From Bacteroidales bacterium (GTDB lineage: Bacteria > Bacteroidota > Bacteroidia > Bacteroidales > P3): a stretch of 64,000 nt of DNA. Shown here in pieces: positions 9,411 through 17,515 of this stretch (the first letter of the stretch is position 1; each line of letters starts with the position of its first letter). The DNA lies in the NCBI GenBank assembly GCA_017559135.1, contig JAFYSZ010000001.1:62001-126000 (forward strand). The letters are read 5' to 3'. The notes under the pieces were generated by a model that worked only from the letters and a program-made list of their open reading frames with translations, was not told where the DNA came from and searched no databases. The translations under genes and the position numbers were made by a program.

Positions 9411-10430
9411 TTAATTAAAAATCTTTTTACTTATTGTGTTTCTAAATGCTATTGTTGCGAATAAAAATCCTGCAAAATCTATAAGAATAGAAATAACAAA
9501 CCAAATTGCAAAGCCTTGTCCTTTCAAATCTCCACTAAACCAAGACATAAATACTTCATATACTTTTTTTAATTGAGATGTTTTTGAAACTTTATTATTA
9601 AACTCATGTCCTTTTCCATATTCTGACAATAAAGGATAAGCAATTTCTAAAACATCACTTGTTTCATTTACCATTTCTGAATAATTGATAGTATTTTTAT
9701 CAATACCCTTCTTGATAGTTCCGATTCTTTTTAAACAATTATTTATATCTCTTTTAGCAGTTCCTTTCTTTGATAAATCATGAGCAGCCAAAAATTTTTG
9801 GTATTCAATTTCCATTTGAGCAAGTGTAAGAGCCTCTATTACCTTATATGAATTAGCAGAAATATTCCTATCTGTTTCTAATTTCCATTCTTTTGTCGGA
9901 TCTACTGCTATTTCTATTTTATCAATAATTGCTTTACATCTTTTTCCAATTCCAGGTCTATCAGGTCGCTTATACTCTTGTTCCAATGCATTTAATAAAC
10001 CACCAACCTTAACCGCTTTTTCTTCCCATTGTTCATTTATAAAACTTCCGTCAGCTAATTGTTGTAAATTTCTTTCCGCTTCTGTTAAATCTTTTTCAAC
10101 TACTTCTTTCGCATTTTGTTGTAAATACAAAGTGTGCGTATTTGTTGGCAATGAAAATATTACCCAAAAAGCTAACACCATTAAAATACCTGTAACAAAG
10201 CAAGGTGTACGTCCGTCATTCCTTAAATCACTATTTGAATTGAGTGAATCATAAATAAAGGTCATTCCAACCGATGAAAGCACAAAAAAAGCCAAAGCGA
10301 ATATCCACAATATCCATCTTGACCAATCTAACAACAAATAAAAAGATTCAACAGTTAAATAGCAACTGCCAATACTTACTGCAATCCATAATACGACTGC
10401 TCCGAGTTTTAAGAAATTATTGTTTCCCAT
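9411..10430 (-). CDS. Four-helix membrane protein, first gene of the GTPase operon
   Basis: 339 residues. Three membrane helices lie near the N-terminus (about 8-30, 37-58, 82-103), followed by a roughly 190-residue helical, charged soluble domain (105-300) and a last helix (305-328) with a short basic tail. The soluble domain has no Cys-rich or catalytic motif that I can see. It is the promoter-proximal gene, with a 5' leader of about 360 nt that contains a strong RNA fold. I do not recognise the family. The position next to a GTPase suggests a membrane anchor, channel or sensor. Confidence 0.8.
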   Translation of the reverse strand: MGNNNFLKLGAVVLWIAVSIGSCYLTVESFYLLLDWSRWILWIFALAFFVLSSVGMTFIYDSLNSNSDLRNDGRTPCFVTGILMVLAFWVIFSLPTNTHTLYLQQNAKEVVEKDLTEAERNLQQLADGSFINEQWEEKAVKVGGLLNALEQEYKRPDRPGIGKRCKAIIDKIEIAVDPTKEWKLETDRNISANSYKVIEALTLAQMEIEYQKFLAAHDLSKKGTAKRDINNCLKRIGTIKKGIDKNTINYSEMVNETSDVLEIAYPLLSEYGKGHEFNNKVSKTSQLKKVYEVFMSWFSGDLKGQGFAIWFVISILIDFAGFLFATIAFRNTISKKIFN

Positions 10431-10522
10431 TTTAATTAAATTTTAATGTTTTTAAATAAATTTTTTCTTTGCCCAAGTCCCAAATGGCGATTAAATGATT
10501 TCTTTCTTTGACTTCAAGGCAT

Positions 10523-10670
10523 AAAAAAACGTGGGACTTTTTATCTTACTGAAGTCTGAGGCTCTGGAATACCTAACCAATCAAATAAGTAAAGCCCACG
10601 ATATTACTCGTGAGCGTTTACTGCTTTACATTGATTGGTTTGTGTGAAATTTTCCAGATTTCAGACCTCA
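10523..10670 (-). ncRNA. Structured leader RNA or small RNA upstream of the GTPase operon
   Basis: Five nested stems in one elongated fold: 10554-10559/10661-10666, 10563-10569/10652-10658, 10575-10584/10631-10640 (10 bp, perfect), 10590-10595/10623-10628, and hairpin 10597-10601/10608-10612. On the minus strand the next stretch ends in CCCACG (10535-10530), directly followed by seven T (10529-10523). That CCCACG can pair with CGTGGG in the apical hairpin (10600-10595), giving a possible attenuator, or part of it with 10475-10482. The long rod with an internal loop also recalls 6S-like RNA. The strand choice rests on the promoter at 10802-10832. Confidence 0.6.
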
Positions 10671-10801
10671 AAGTATAAGCAAAAACGCTTTTTATGTCGT
10701 ATTAAAATTTTCTAAGTCTAAATTATTGTTATTTTTTTATCTTTTTTCTCCTCCTTTTCTACGGGTTATACAAAATTTTTCATTGTTTTAATTTCTGCCT
10801 A

Positions 10802-10832
10802 CAAATATATAATAATTTTTTTAAAGTACAAA
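10802..10832 (-). promoter_or_regulatory. Bacteroidota primary-sigma promoter of the GTPase operon
   Basis: On the minus strand: TTTG (10832-10829), 19-bp spacer, TATATTTG (10809-10802). This fits the TTTG-N19-TAnnTTTG consensus exactly. The predicted start of transcription is near 10796, giving a leader of about 365 nt before the first gene. Confidence 0.75.
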
Positions 10833-10942
10833 AAAATCTTTTAAAAAGTTTTAATTTTCTGAGTCCAAGTCTTGTGAAAATTAAATTTATTGTTACGAAA
10901 TTTTTCTTCGCAAGGGTTTTGAAAAGTCTGAGGAAAATTGAG

Positions 10943-11125
10943 CAAAAATCGGAAGAAAATTTGCTGAAATCGGAGCAAAATTTATTGAGATCGGATCAAA
11001 AATTTTTTTGGTCCGATGAAAAAAAATTTTGGTCCGATGAAAATTTGCTAAGATCCGATGAAAATTGAATGAAAATAGTGGAAAAATAGCACTAAATCAT
11101 AGAAAAAATGGAGTAAATCAAGGCT
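10943..11125. repeat. 21-bp-phased repeat array (locus A)
   Basis: Core TCGGA/TCCGA at 10949, 10970, 10991, 11012, 11033 and 11054, every step exactly 21 bp. Related TCATAG and TCAAGG cores follow at 11097 and 11118, again 21 bp apart. Because 21 is seven codons, a 64-residue frame (10874-11068) reads as heptads such as KSEENLL and RSDENLL. The frame could be a small coiled-coil peptide, but I judge it a by-product of the repeat. The rest of 10833-11268 holds no gene I can support. Confidence 0.85.
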
Positions 11126-11268
11126 TAAAAAAGTTAAGTCTTTGATTTAGTGAATTTTAGTTAAGGGCTTATATTTTCAAAATTTACGATCAGAAATCTT
11201 TTGCTTGAAAATATCGCACGCATTTGGCGTTAAGTGGTGGTGAAAGTTTTTTATTTTCGCTCCAAGGC

Positions 11269-11871
11269 TTAGAGATAGTCTCTTGCCTCTATGCCCATAT
11301 TAAACAAAAGGTCTAATGAACTTAGGTTGTGTTGGAATCCGAATTTGTGTTCAAAGCATTGGAAGTAGGGACGTGTGGTGTAGTCGGTGAATATGCGTTT
11401 TTTGTCAAATATGTCGCGATAATCATTCTCTACTTCTTTTTTATAGGAAGATGTTGTAAGGATTTTGGTTGTGATTTTCATTTTTTGCAAAAGCAACATC
11501 GTTATTTCTTGGTTTAGTTCAAATAAATAACGATGTTTTTTTTGCAGTATGTTTTCTATTTGATAATAATAGTATTCGAAATAGGTGCTTTTTCCGTAGG
11601 CGGAGGCGATTGCTCTTAGGTGATTGGTGTGCCACGGTGTTTTGTAGCAGATTTCTGTTTCGTAAATAGGCTGATGTTGCTCCGTTGTACGCTTTACGGG
11701 TACGATTAGGGGCAATACTCCGTTTGCTGAAAGGATATAGGTCCTATTTCTATGAGTTTGTTTTTTGAAACTTTCGTTTGCTTCAATCAATACTTCTTCG
11801 TGCTTATTTAAAATGGATAAATAGGCTATGCAAGGAAAGTATGAGGTGGGTAATAATGCTTTATAGTCCAA
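11269..11871 (-). CDS. WbqC-like family protein
   Basis: 200 residues. It has the family pattern LPTSYFPCIAYLSIL at the start, an EANESFKKQTHRNR block, NGVLPLIVPV, and the central PWHTNHLRAIASAYGKSTYF with the FEYYY segment; it ends with DLLFNMG. WbqC-family proteins occur in polysaccharide loci and are suspected amino- or acyl-transfer enzymes for nucleotide-sugars, but the Bacteroidota housekeeping version has no proven role. Its start overlaps the upstream gene by 11 bp, so the two are coupled. Confidence 0.88.
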   Translation of the reverse strand: MDYKALLPTSYFPCIAYLSILNKHEEVLIEANESFKKQTHRNRTYILSANGVLPLIVPVKRTTEQHQPIYETEICYKTPWHTNHLRAIASAYGKSTYFEYYYYQIENILQKKHRYLFELNQEITMLLLQKMKITTKILTTSSYKKEVENDYRDIFDKKRIFTDYTTRPYFQCFEHKFGFQHNLSSLDLLFNMGIEARDYL

Positions 11872-12277
11872 TTGTTACAGAGTTTAGTTTGTCATCTAAA
11901 AAGAAAAAGTCTATTGCGTATTCTTCGTATGATATTCTTTCTTCGCCCCATTCTTCTTTGTCCATTGTTTGTTCAAAGATTTTGTTTTCTCGCATTAGTT
12001 CTACTATTTCTTTTGATGTTTTGTTTTTGATTTGTTGCTCAAAAAGAAAGATTTCTTCTGTTTCTATGTTGATGCAAGAGAGTTTTTCTTGATCTAAGTT
12101 TTCAAAAAATAGACTTAGTCCTTTTTCTTCGTAATAAAGAACTGTTGCAGGCATTTCTAAGTCTTCTCCGATTTCTTCAACCTCAGATGGTTTGCCGATT
12201 AAATCAATTACTGAATTGATTTGCATTCCAAAACGTAAAGGGCCGAAACCTTCTTTTAAGATAATCTCATTTTTCAT
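11861..12277 (-). CDS. Small conserved hypothetical protein upstream of the WbqC-like gene
   Basis: 138 residues, acidic and without a signal peptide or membrane helix. The start GFGPLRFGMQINSVIDLIGKP resembles the opening of small proteins in which a 'GLRFGMS..EV...LG.P' turn begins an alpha/beta fold, but I cannot name the family. It overlaps the WbqC-like gene by 11 bp. The 190-bp region upstream (12278-12467) separates it from the divergent hydrogenase operon. Confidence 0.7.
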   Translation of the reverse strand: MKNEIILKEGFGPLRFGMQINSVIDLIGKPSEVEEIGEDLEMPATVLYYEEKGLSLFFENLDQEKLSCINIETEEIFLFEQQIKNKTSKEIVELMRENKIFEQTMDKEEWGEERISYEEYAIDFFFLDDKLNSVTIGL

Positions 12278-12383
12278 ATAAAAATTGTTTTTGTTTGACT
12301 TTGCAATAATAAATATTATTTTTGAATTTGCATAATTTAAAATGATTTTTTTATCTGTATTAAATTTTTTTTACATTATTTTA

Positions 12384-12412
12384 TTTGTATTAAAAAAAAA
12401 TATATATATTTG
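12384..12412 (+). promoter_or_regulatory. Promoter of the hydrogenase operon
   Basis: TTTG (12384-12387), 17-bp spacer, TATATTTG (12405-12412) in a very AT-rich stretch. The spacer is two bases shorter than the usual 19. Expected start is near 12419, giving a leader of about 50 nt. Confidence 0.65.
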
Positions 12413-12467
12413 CAGATGTTTTATTTAATATATGAAAATTTTTAAAAACAAATTAATTTTTTAGAAT

Positions 12468-12806
12468 ATGGCACAAATAAAATCTTTAAAGGATTTGGAA
12501 TCTTTGAAGAGCAGTGTTCAAGAACAAATTGACACTAGAGTAAAAGGTAACAAAGATGGATTGGTGCAAATAAAAGTTGCGATGGCTACTTGTGGTATTT
12601 CAGCAGGTGCTAAATCCATTTATAATTACTTCTTGGAAAAAATCGATGAAAAGAAATTAGACGTAGTCGTTTACCAAACAGACTGTATGGGTCGTTGTAA
12701 TGAAGAGCCTACCGTAGAGGTTGCATTACCAAATCAAGAGTCTGTGATTTTTGGAAATGTAGATAAGGCTAAGGTTGACGAAATCTTGGAAAAATTCGGT
12801 AAATAA
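12468..12806 (+). CDS. Thioredoxin-like [2Fe-2S] ferredoxin subunit (HndB-like)
   Basis: 112-residue small subunit of a multimeric NAD(P)-linked [FeFe]-hydrogenase. It shows the thioredoxin-like ferredoxin pattern ATCGISAGAKS (Cys42) and TDCMGRCNEEP (Cys73, Cys77). I see only three cysteines in the cluster region, as is common in HndB-type proteins, so intact cluster binding is uncertain. It is the first gene of the operon, 39 bp before the NuoF-like subunit. The gene order B-C-D-A differs from the Desulfovibrio hndABCD order but has the same content. Confidence 0.88.
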   Translation: MAQIKSLKDLESLKSSVQEQIDTRVKGNKDGLVQIKVAMATCGISAGAKSIYNYFLEKIDEKKLDVVVYQTDCMGRCNEEPTVEVALPNQESVIFGNVDKAKVDEILEKFGK

Positions 12807-12832
12807 TAAAATTAGAAAATTAACTCAAATTT

Positions 12833-12838
12833 AGGAGG
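12833..12838 (+). promoter_or_regulatory. Perfect Shine-Dalgarno AGGAGG before the NuoF-like subunit
   Basis: AGGAGG seven bases before the ATG at 12846. Nearly all other starts in this window have A-rich leaders without such a site, so this is a marked exception; the other clear case is at 45758-45763. Confidence 0.8.
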
Positions 12839-12845
12839 AATATAT

Positions 12846-14639
12846 ATGGCGAAGTTTAAAATGCACATTTTGGTCTGTGGAGGTACAGGTTGTAGTGCAT
12901 CAAAAAGCCAAGAGATTGCTGATAGATTAAAAAGCAATCTACTTGATAAAGGTTTAGAAAATGAAGTTCAAGTAATCCTTACAGGTTGTTTTGGTTTCTG
13001 TGAAAAAGGCCCTATCGTTAAGATAATGCCTGATAATACTTTCTATACAGAAGTGAAACCAGAAGATGCTCAAGAGATAATTGAAGAACATATTATAAAA
13101 GGACGTAAGGTAACTCGTTTGCTTTATACTGATCCTGAAAAGAAAGAACATGTTGCTGACGCAAAACACATGGGATTCTATAAAAAACAATTACGTATTG
13201 CTTTGCGTAACTGTGGTTTTATCGATCCTGAAAATATAGGTGAATATATTGCTTGTGATGGTTATGCTGCTGTTGCAAAATGTTTAACTGAAATGACTCC
13301 AGAACAAGTTATCAATGAAATAAAACTTTCTGGTTTAAGAGGTCGTGGTGGTGGAGGCTTCCCTACTGGAATGAAATGGGAAATTGCTTCAAAGAATCAC
13401 GCTGATCAAAAATACGTTGTTTGTAATGCTGACGAAGGGGACCCTGGTGCGTTTATGGATAGAAGTATCCTTGAAGGAGACCCTCACTCTGTTATCGAAG
13501 CGATGACTATTAATGGTTATGCTATCGGTGCTACAAAGGGTTTAGTTTATATTCGTGCTGAATATCCTTTGGCAATTCACAGACTTCAAGTTGCTATTGC
13601 TCAAGCAAGAGAATATGGAGTGTTAGGAAATAATTTATTTGGAACAGATTTCTGCTTTGATATAGAATTAAGATATGGTGCAGGTGCTTTTGTTTGTGGT
13701 GAAGAAACTGCTCTTATTCATTCTATGGAAGGAAAACGTGGAGAACCTACATTTAAACCACCTTTCCCTGCTCAAAGTGGTTATTTGCAAAAACCAACTA
13801 ACGTAAATAACGTAGAAACTTACGCTAATATTCCTATTATTATATTAAAGGGAGCAAATTGGTTTAATAAAATAGGTACTGAAAAGTCAAAAGGAACAAA
13901 GGTATTTGCTCTTGCAGGTCAAATCAATAATGTTGGTTTGATTGAAGTTCCAATGGGAATTACTCTTAGAGAAGTAATTTACGAAATTGGAGGAGGAATC
14001 AAGAATGGAAGAAAGTTCAAAGCTGTTCAAACAGGAGGTCCTTCTGGTGGTTGTTTGACAGAAAAGCATCTTGATACTCCAATTGATTATGATAACCTTA
14101 TTGCAGCAGGCTCAATGATGGGTTCAGGTGGTATGGTTGTTATGGACGAAACATCTTGTATGGTTGCCATAGCGAAATTCTATCTTGAATTTACTTGCGA
14201 AGAAAGTTGCGGAAAATGTTCTCCTTGCCGTATAGGTAATAAGAGAATGTTGGAAATCCTTGACAAGATAACAAAGGGTAATGGAACAATGGAAGATCTT
14301 GAAAATTTAAAGAATCTTGCAGGTGTAATTAAAGATACTGCTCTTTGTGGTTTAGGTCAAACATCTCCAAACCCAATCTTATCTACATTAAATAATTTCT
14401 GGGATGAATATGTTGAACACGTTCAAGATAAGAAATGTAGAGCAGGTGCTTGTAAATCATTGATGCAATATGTGATAGATCCTAATGTTTGTGTTGGTTG
14501 TACAGCTTGTGCAAGAAATTGTCCTGTTAATGCAATTCAAGGAGAAAAGAAAACACCGCATACAATAAACACTGAATTGTGTATCAAGTGTGGTACTTGT
14601 ATTGAAAAATGTAAATTCAATGCAATTAGTATCCAATAA
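12846..14639 (+). CDS. hydB: Bifurcating [FeFe]-hydrogenase flavoprotein subunit HydB (NuoF-like)
   Basis: 597 residues in the order expected for HydB/HndC. A thioredoxin-like [2Fe-2S] domain comes first (Cys11, 16, 48, 52). The NuoF core follows, with the NADH/FMN-binding GLRGRGGGGFPTG and GAGAFVCGEETALI loops, an SLBB region, and the N3-type [4Fe-4S] motif ESCGKCSPCRIG with a later Cys in DTALCGLGQ. A C-terminal 2[4Fe-4S] ferredoxin (CVGCTACARNC, CIKCGTCIEKC) ends the protein. It oxidises or reduces NAD(H) and exchanges electrons with ferredoxin and the H-cluster subunit; electron bifurcation is known for close relatives. Cytoplasmic. Confidence 0.94.
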   Translation: MAKFKMHILVCGGTGCSASKSQEIADRLKSNLLDKGLENEVQVILTGCFGFCEKGPIVKIMPDNTFYTEVKPEDAQEIIEEHIIKGRKVTRLLYTDPEKKEHVADAKHMGFYKKQLRIALRNCGFIDPENIGEYIACDGYAAVAKCLTEMTPEQVINEIKLSGLRGRGGGGFPTGMKWEIASKNHADQKYVVCNADEGDPGAFMDRSILEGDPHSVIEAMTINGYAIGATKGLVYIRAEYPLAIHRLQVAIAQAREYGVLGNNLFGTDFCFDIELRYGAGAFVCGEETALIHSMEGKRGEPTFKPPFPAQSGYLQKPTNVNNVETYANIPIIILKGANWFNKIGTEKSKGTKVFALAGQINNVGLIEVPMGITLREVIYEIGGGIKNGRKFKAVQTGGPSGGCLTEKHLDTPIDYDNLIAAGSMMGSGGMVVMDETSCMVAIAKFYLEFTCEESCGKCSPCRIGNKRMLEILDKITKGNGTMEDLENLKNLAGVIKDTALCGLGQTSPNPILSTLNNFWDEYVEHVQDKKCRAGACKSLMQYVIDPNVCVGCTACARNCPVNAIQGEKKTPHTINTELCIKCGTCIEKCKFNAISIQ

Positions 14640-14672
14640 GGTTTTGTCTAATCAAAATATTTAGAAAAGAAA

Positions 14673-16445
14673 ATGGAAACAGTAAATTTAATAATAGACG
14701 GTAAAGCGGTTGTAGCAGAAAAAGGTCAAACTATATTAAAAGCTGCAAGAAAAGCAGGTGTATCTATCCCAACGCTTTGCTATTATGAACTTAACGGACA
14801 AAAATTAGAAAACAAACCAGGTGGTTGTAGAGTTTGTGTTGTTGAAGTTGAAGGAAGAAAAAACTTAGCACCAGCTTGTGCAACAGAAGTTATGGAAGGA
14901 ATGGTTGTTCATACTCACTCTTTAAGAGTTGTGAACGCAAGAAGAACTGTTGTTGAACTAATCCTTTCTGACCACCCATCAGATTGTTTGAGTTGTTCAA
15001 AGAGTGGAAATTGCGAATTGCAAACTTTGGCTCAAAAATTAGGAATAAGAGAAATACCTTTCCAAGGAGAACAATCTACATATAGAAAAGATAATTCTCC
15101 ATCTATCATAAGAGATGTTGATAAATGTATAATGTGTCGTCGTTGCGAAACTGTATGTAACGAATTGCAAACAGTTGGAGCATTGAGCGCAGTAAACAGA
15201 GGTTTTGAAGCAGTTGTTGCAACAGCATTTGAACAAGATCTTGTTAAATCTTCTTGTACAATGTGTGGACAATGTGTAATGGCTTGCCCTGTTGGAGCAT
15301 TGAGTGAAGTAAATCAAACACGTCAAGTAATACAAGCAATCAACAATCCTCAAAAAACAGTTATCGTTCAAACAGCTCCTGCTGTCAGAGTAGCATTAGG
15401 AGAAGAATTTGGATACCCTGCTGGAACAATTGTTACAGGAAAAATGGCTGCTGCATTGAGAAGAATAGGATTTGATTACGTATTTGATACAGATTTCGCA
15501 GCAGACTTAACAATAATGGAAGAAGGAACAGAATTATTAGGCAGAATAAAGAAATTTATGGAAGGCGACAAAAATGTTAAGCTTCCTATCTTGACTTCAT
15601 GCTGTCCTGGTTGGGTTAATTTCTTTGAAACAAATTATCCTGATATGTTAGACGTTCCTTCAACAGCAAAATCTCCTCAACAAATGTTTGGAGCAATTGC
15701 AAAGAACTATTGGGCAGAGAAACTAAAAATCAAGAGAGAAGATATGGTTGTAGTTTCTATTATGCCATGTGTTGCTAAGAAATACGAATGTCAAAGAGAT
15801 GAATTTAAAGTTGATGGAAATCCAGATGTAGATTTCTCATTAACAACAAGAGAATTGGCAGAATTGATAAAACAATTTAATATTGATTTCAATTCATTAG
15901 AAGATGAGGATTTCGATATGCCATTAGGAGCATCAACAGGTGCAGCTGTTATCTTCGGAGCAACAGGTGGTGTTATAGAAGCAGCAGCTCGTACAGCATA
16001 CGAAGTGTTCACAGGAAAAACTCTTGGAAAAGTTGATTTCACTGACCTACGTGGATTAGAAGGAGTAAGAGAAGCTGTTGTTGATTTTGACGGCACTCCA
16101 ATTCGTTTAGGAATTGCTCACGGATTAGGTAATGCAAGAAAACTTTTAGACAAAGTTCGTAAAGGTGAAGTTCAATATCACGCAATTGAAGTAATGGCTT
16201 GTCCAGGTGGTTGTATCGGTGGTGCAGGACAACCTTATCACCACGGAGATTTCTCAATAGTTGAAAAACGTCATCAAGCAATTTATCAAGAAGACATCAA
16301 CAAAGAATTGAGAAAATCACACGAAAATCCATACGTAAAACAATTGTATGATGAATATTTAGGTACTCCTTGTGGAGAAAAATCTCACCACCTACTTCAT
16401 ACTCACTATTTCGATAAATCAAAACAAGTAGAAGTAGAGGCGTAA
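14673..16445 (+). CDS. hydA: Catalytic [FeFe]-hydrogenase subunit HydA (group A3-type)
   Basis: 590 residues. N-terminal [2Fe-2S] domain (Cys36, 52, 55, 69), a His-Cys3 [4Fe-4S] site HPSDCLSCSKSGNC (101-114), two [4Fe-4S] clusters (CIMCRRCETVC and CTMCGQCVMACP), then the H-cluster motifs L1 TSCCPGW, L2 MPCVAKKYE and L3 EVMACPGGCIGGAGQPY. The small-subunit region is fused at the C-terminus. In L3 the family's usual GGGQP is GGAGQP. Reduces protons or oxidises H2. No maturase genes (hydEFG) lie in this window, so they must be elsewhere. Confidence 0.96.
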   Translation: METVNLIIDGKAVVAEKGQTILKAARKAGVSIPTLCYYELNGQKLENKPGGCRVCVVEVEGRKNLAPACATEVMEGMVVHTHSLRVVNARRTVVELILSDHPSDCLSCSKSGNCELQTLAQKLGIREIPFQGEQSTYRKDNSPSIIRDVDKCIMCRRCETVCNELQTVGALSAVNRGFEAVVATAFEQDLVKSSCTMCGQCVMACPVGALSEVNQTRQVIQAINNPQKTVIVQTAPAVRVALGEEFGYPAGTIVTGKMAAALRRIGFDYVFDTDFAADLTIMEEGTELLGRIKKFMEGDKNVKLPILTSCCPGWVNFFETNYPDMLDVPSTAKSPQQMFGAIAKNYWAEKLKIKREDMVVVSIMPCVAKKYECQRDEFKVDGNPDVDFSLTTRELAELIKQFNIDFNSLEDEDFDMPLGASTGAAVIFGATGGVIEAAARTAYEVFTGKTLGKVDFTDLRGLEGVREAVVDFDGTPIRLGIAHGLGNARKLLDKVRKGEVQYHAIEVMACPGGCIGGAGQPYHHGDFSIVEKRHQAIYQEDINKELRKSHENPYVKQLYDEYLGTPCGEKSHHLLHTHYFDKSKQVEVEA

Positions 16446-16468
16446 TTAAACTTTAAAACTTAAAAGTT

Positions 16469-16945
16469 ATGGCAAAAGTAAAATTATCAGAAAGTAAAAT
16501 AAATAAGATAAAAGAAATTTGTGCGTCATTTGGCAATCAACCAGGAGAAGCTATCAATGTTTTGCACAAAGTACAAGGAGAATTTGGTTATTTACCTGCT
16601 GAGGTACAAGAATTGATAGCAATGGAATTGAATGTGCCTGTTGCAACAATATATGGTATAGTAACATTCTATTCATTCTTTACAATGATACCAAAAGGTG
16701 AACACCCAATCTCTGTTTGTATGGGAACTGCTTGCTATGTTAGAGGAGCAGAAAAAGTTCTTGATGAATTTAAACGTCAATTAGGTATTGGAATCGGAGA
16801 AACAACAGCAGACGGAAAATTCTCTTTGAATTGCTTGCGTTGTGTTGGTGCTTGCGGTTTAGCACCTGTTGTTACAATCGGAGATAAGGTCTATGGACGT
16901 TTAACTCCTGATATGGTAAAAGATATAATCAACGAATACAATTAA
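16469..16945 (+). CDS. hydC: Bifurcating hydrogenase subunit HydC (NuoE-like)
   Basis: 158 residues. NuoE/24-kDa-type thioredoxin-fold protein with the [2Fe-2S] ligands in VCMGTACYVRGA (CX4C) and LRCVGACGLAP (CX3C). The N-terminal helical part contains NVLHKVQGEFGYLP, common to hydrogenase and formate dehydrogenase gamma subunits. It is 23 bp after hydA and followed by a strong terminator, so it closes the operon. It passes electrons between the flavin subunit and the hydrogenase. Confidence 0.94.
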   Translation: MAKVKLSESKINKIKEICASFGNQPGEAINVLHKVQGEFGYLPAEVQELIAMELNVPVATIYGIVTFYSFFTMIPKGEHPISVCMGTACYVRGAEKVLDEFKRQLGIGIGETTADGKFSLNCLRCVGACGLAPVVTIGDKVYGRLTPDMVKDIINEYN

Positions 16946-16961
16946 TAGTTGTTTATAATAC

Positions 16962-17002
16962 AAAAGCGATACGTTAAATTCTTAGCGTGTCGCTTTTTTT
17001 TT
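16962..17002 (+). terminator. Terminator of the hydrogenase operon
   Basis: Stem AAGCGATACG pairs with CGTGTCGCTT (one G-U pair) and is followed by nine T residues. Confidence 0.85.
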
Positions 17003-17082
17003 GTTTAAATAGTACAAAAAAAAATCCACCTCTTTGTTTGAGATGGATCTTTTTTAATCTTTTTTTAATTTAGCAGGAATGC

Positions 17083-17325
17083 TTACTTCTTTGTGTTTCT
17101 AACAACTTTTGTTCCAACAGCAGCACCACCTAATCCTAATAACAAAAGAGTTGCAGGTGCGATAGGGGCACCTTTTGTTCTTCTAATACCTGTGTTTTCT
17201 TCTGCTTCCTTATCATCAGAATAATCAGTACCTGAACCAAACCAATTAATCTCTTTTGTTGGTGGATCTGCTAATACGCTTACAGAAACTGCTATTGCTG
17301 CTAAAAATATTGCTACTTTCTTCAT
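17083..17325 (-). CDS. Small exported protein with C-terminal sorting-tail-like end
   Basis: 80 residues. Signal peptide MKKVAIFLAAIAVSVSVLA, a short acidic middle (GTDYSDDKEAEEN), then a tripartite C-terminus: GAPIAPAT, hydrophobic LLLLGLGGAAVGT and basic KVVRNTKK. This short-motif / helix / basic-tail plan resembles protein-sorting tails of the PEP-CTERM kind reported in many bacteria, including PID-type tails in Bacteroidota. I cannot match it to a defined one. The mature protein would be only about 30 residues without the tail. Confidence 0.7.
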   Translation of the reverse strand: MKKVAIFLAAIAVSVSVLADPPTKEINWFGSGTDYSDDKEAEENTGIRRTKGAPIAPATLLLLGLGGAAVGTKVVRNTKK

Positions 17326-17393
17326 TATAATACTACTTTTTATCTCTTTCAGTTTGCAAAGTTACAATATTATTTTAATAAGGCAATATTTTT

Positions 17394-17468
17394 TCTAAGA
17401 AAAAAAATAAAAAATCATAGAAAAAATAAAATAATTCATAGAAATATTTTAATAAATCATAGAAAAAA
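17394..17468. repeat. 21-bp-phased repeat array (locus B)
   Basis: TCTAAGAAA at 17394, then TCATAGAAA at 17415, 17436 and 17457, each exactly 21 bp apart, in an A-rich stretch between two divergent genes. It lies just upstream of the subtilase gene and its candidate -7 box TATTTTTG (17484-17491). Confidence 0.85.
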
Positions 17469-17515
17469 TTTCCAGAAAAGGTGTATTTTTGCAAGAAAGA
17501 AAAAGAATATTAAAT

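Noticed and set aside
10530..10539. Simple terminator for the upstream array transcript on the plus strand
   Set aside because: The hairpin 10475-10482/10532-10539 has a 49-nt loop and a weak T-run on the plus strand; no plus-strand gene precedes it.
10943..11125. Possible CRISPR array
   Set aside because: Units are contiguous 21-bp steps with degenerate cores and no unique spacers; no cas genes nearby.
16469..16945. NuoE of respiratory complex I
   Set aside because: It sits in a hydrogenase operon, next to HydA, with no other nuo genes; the hydrogenase subunit reading fits better.
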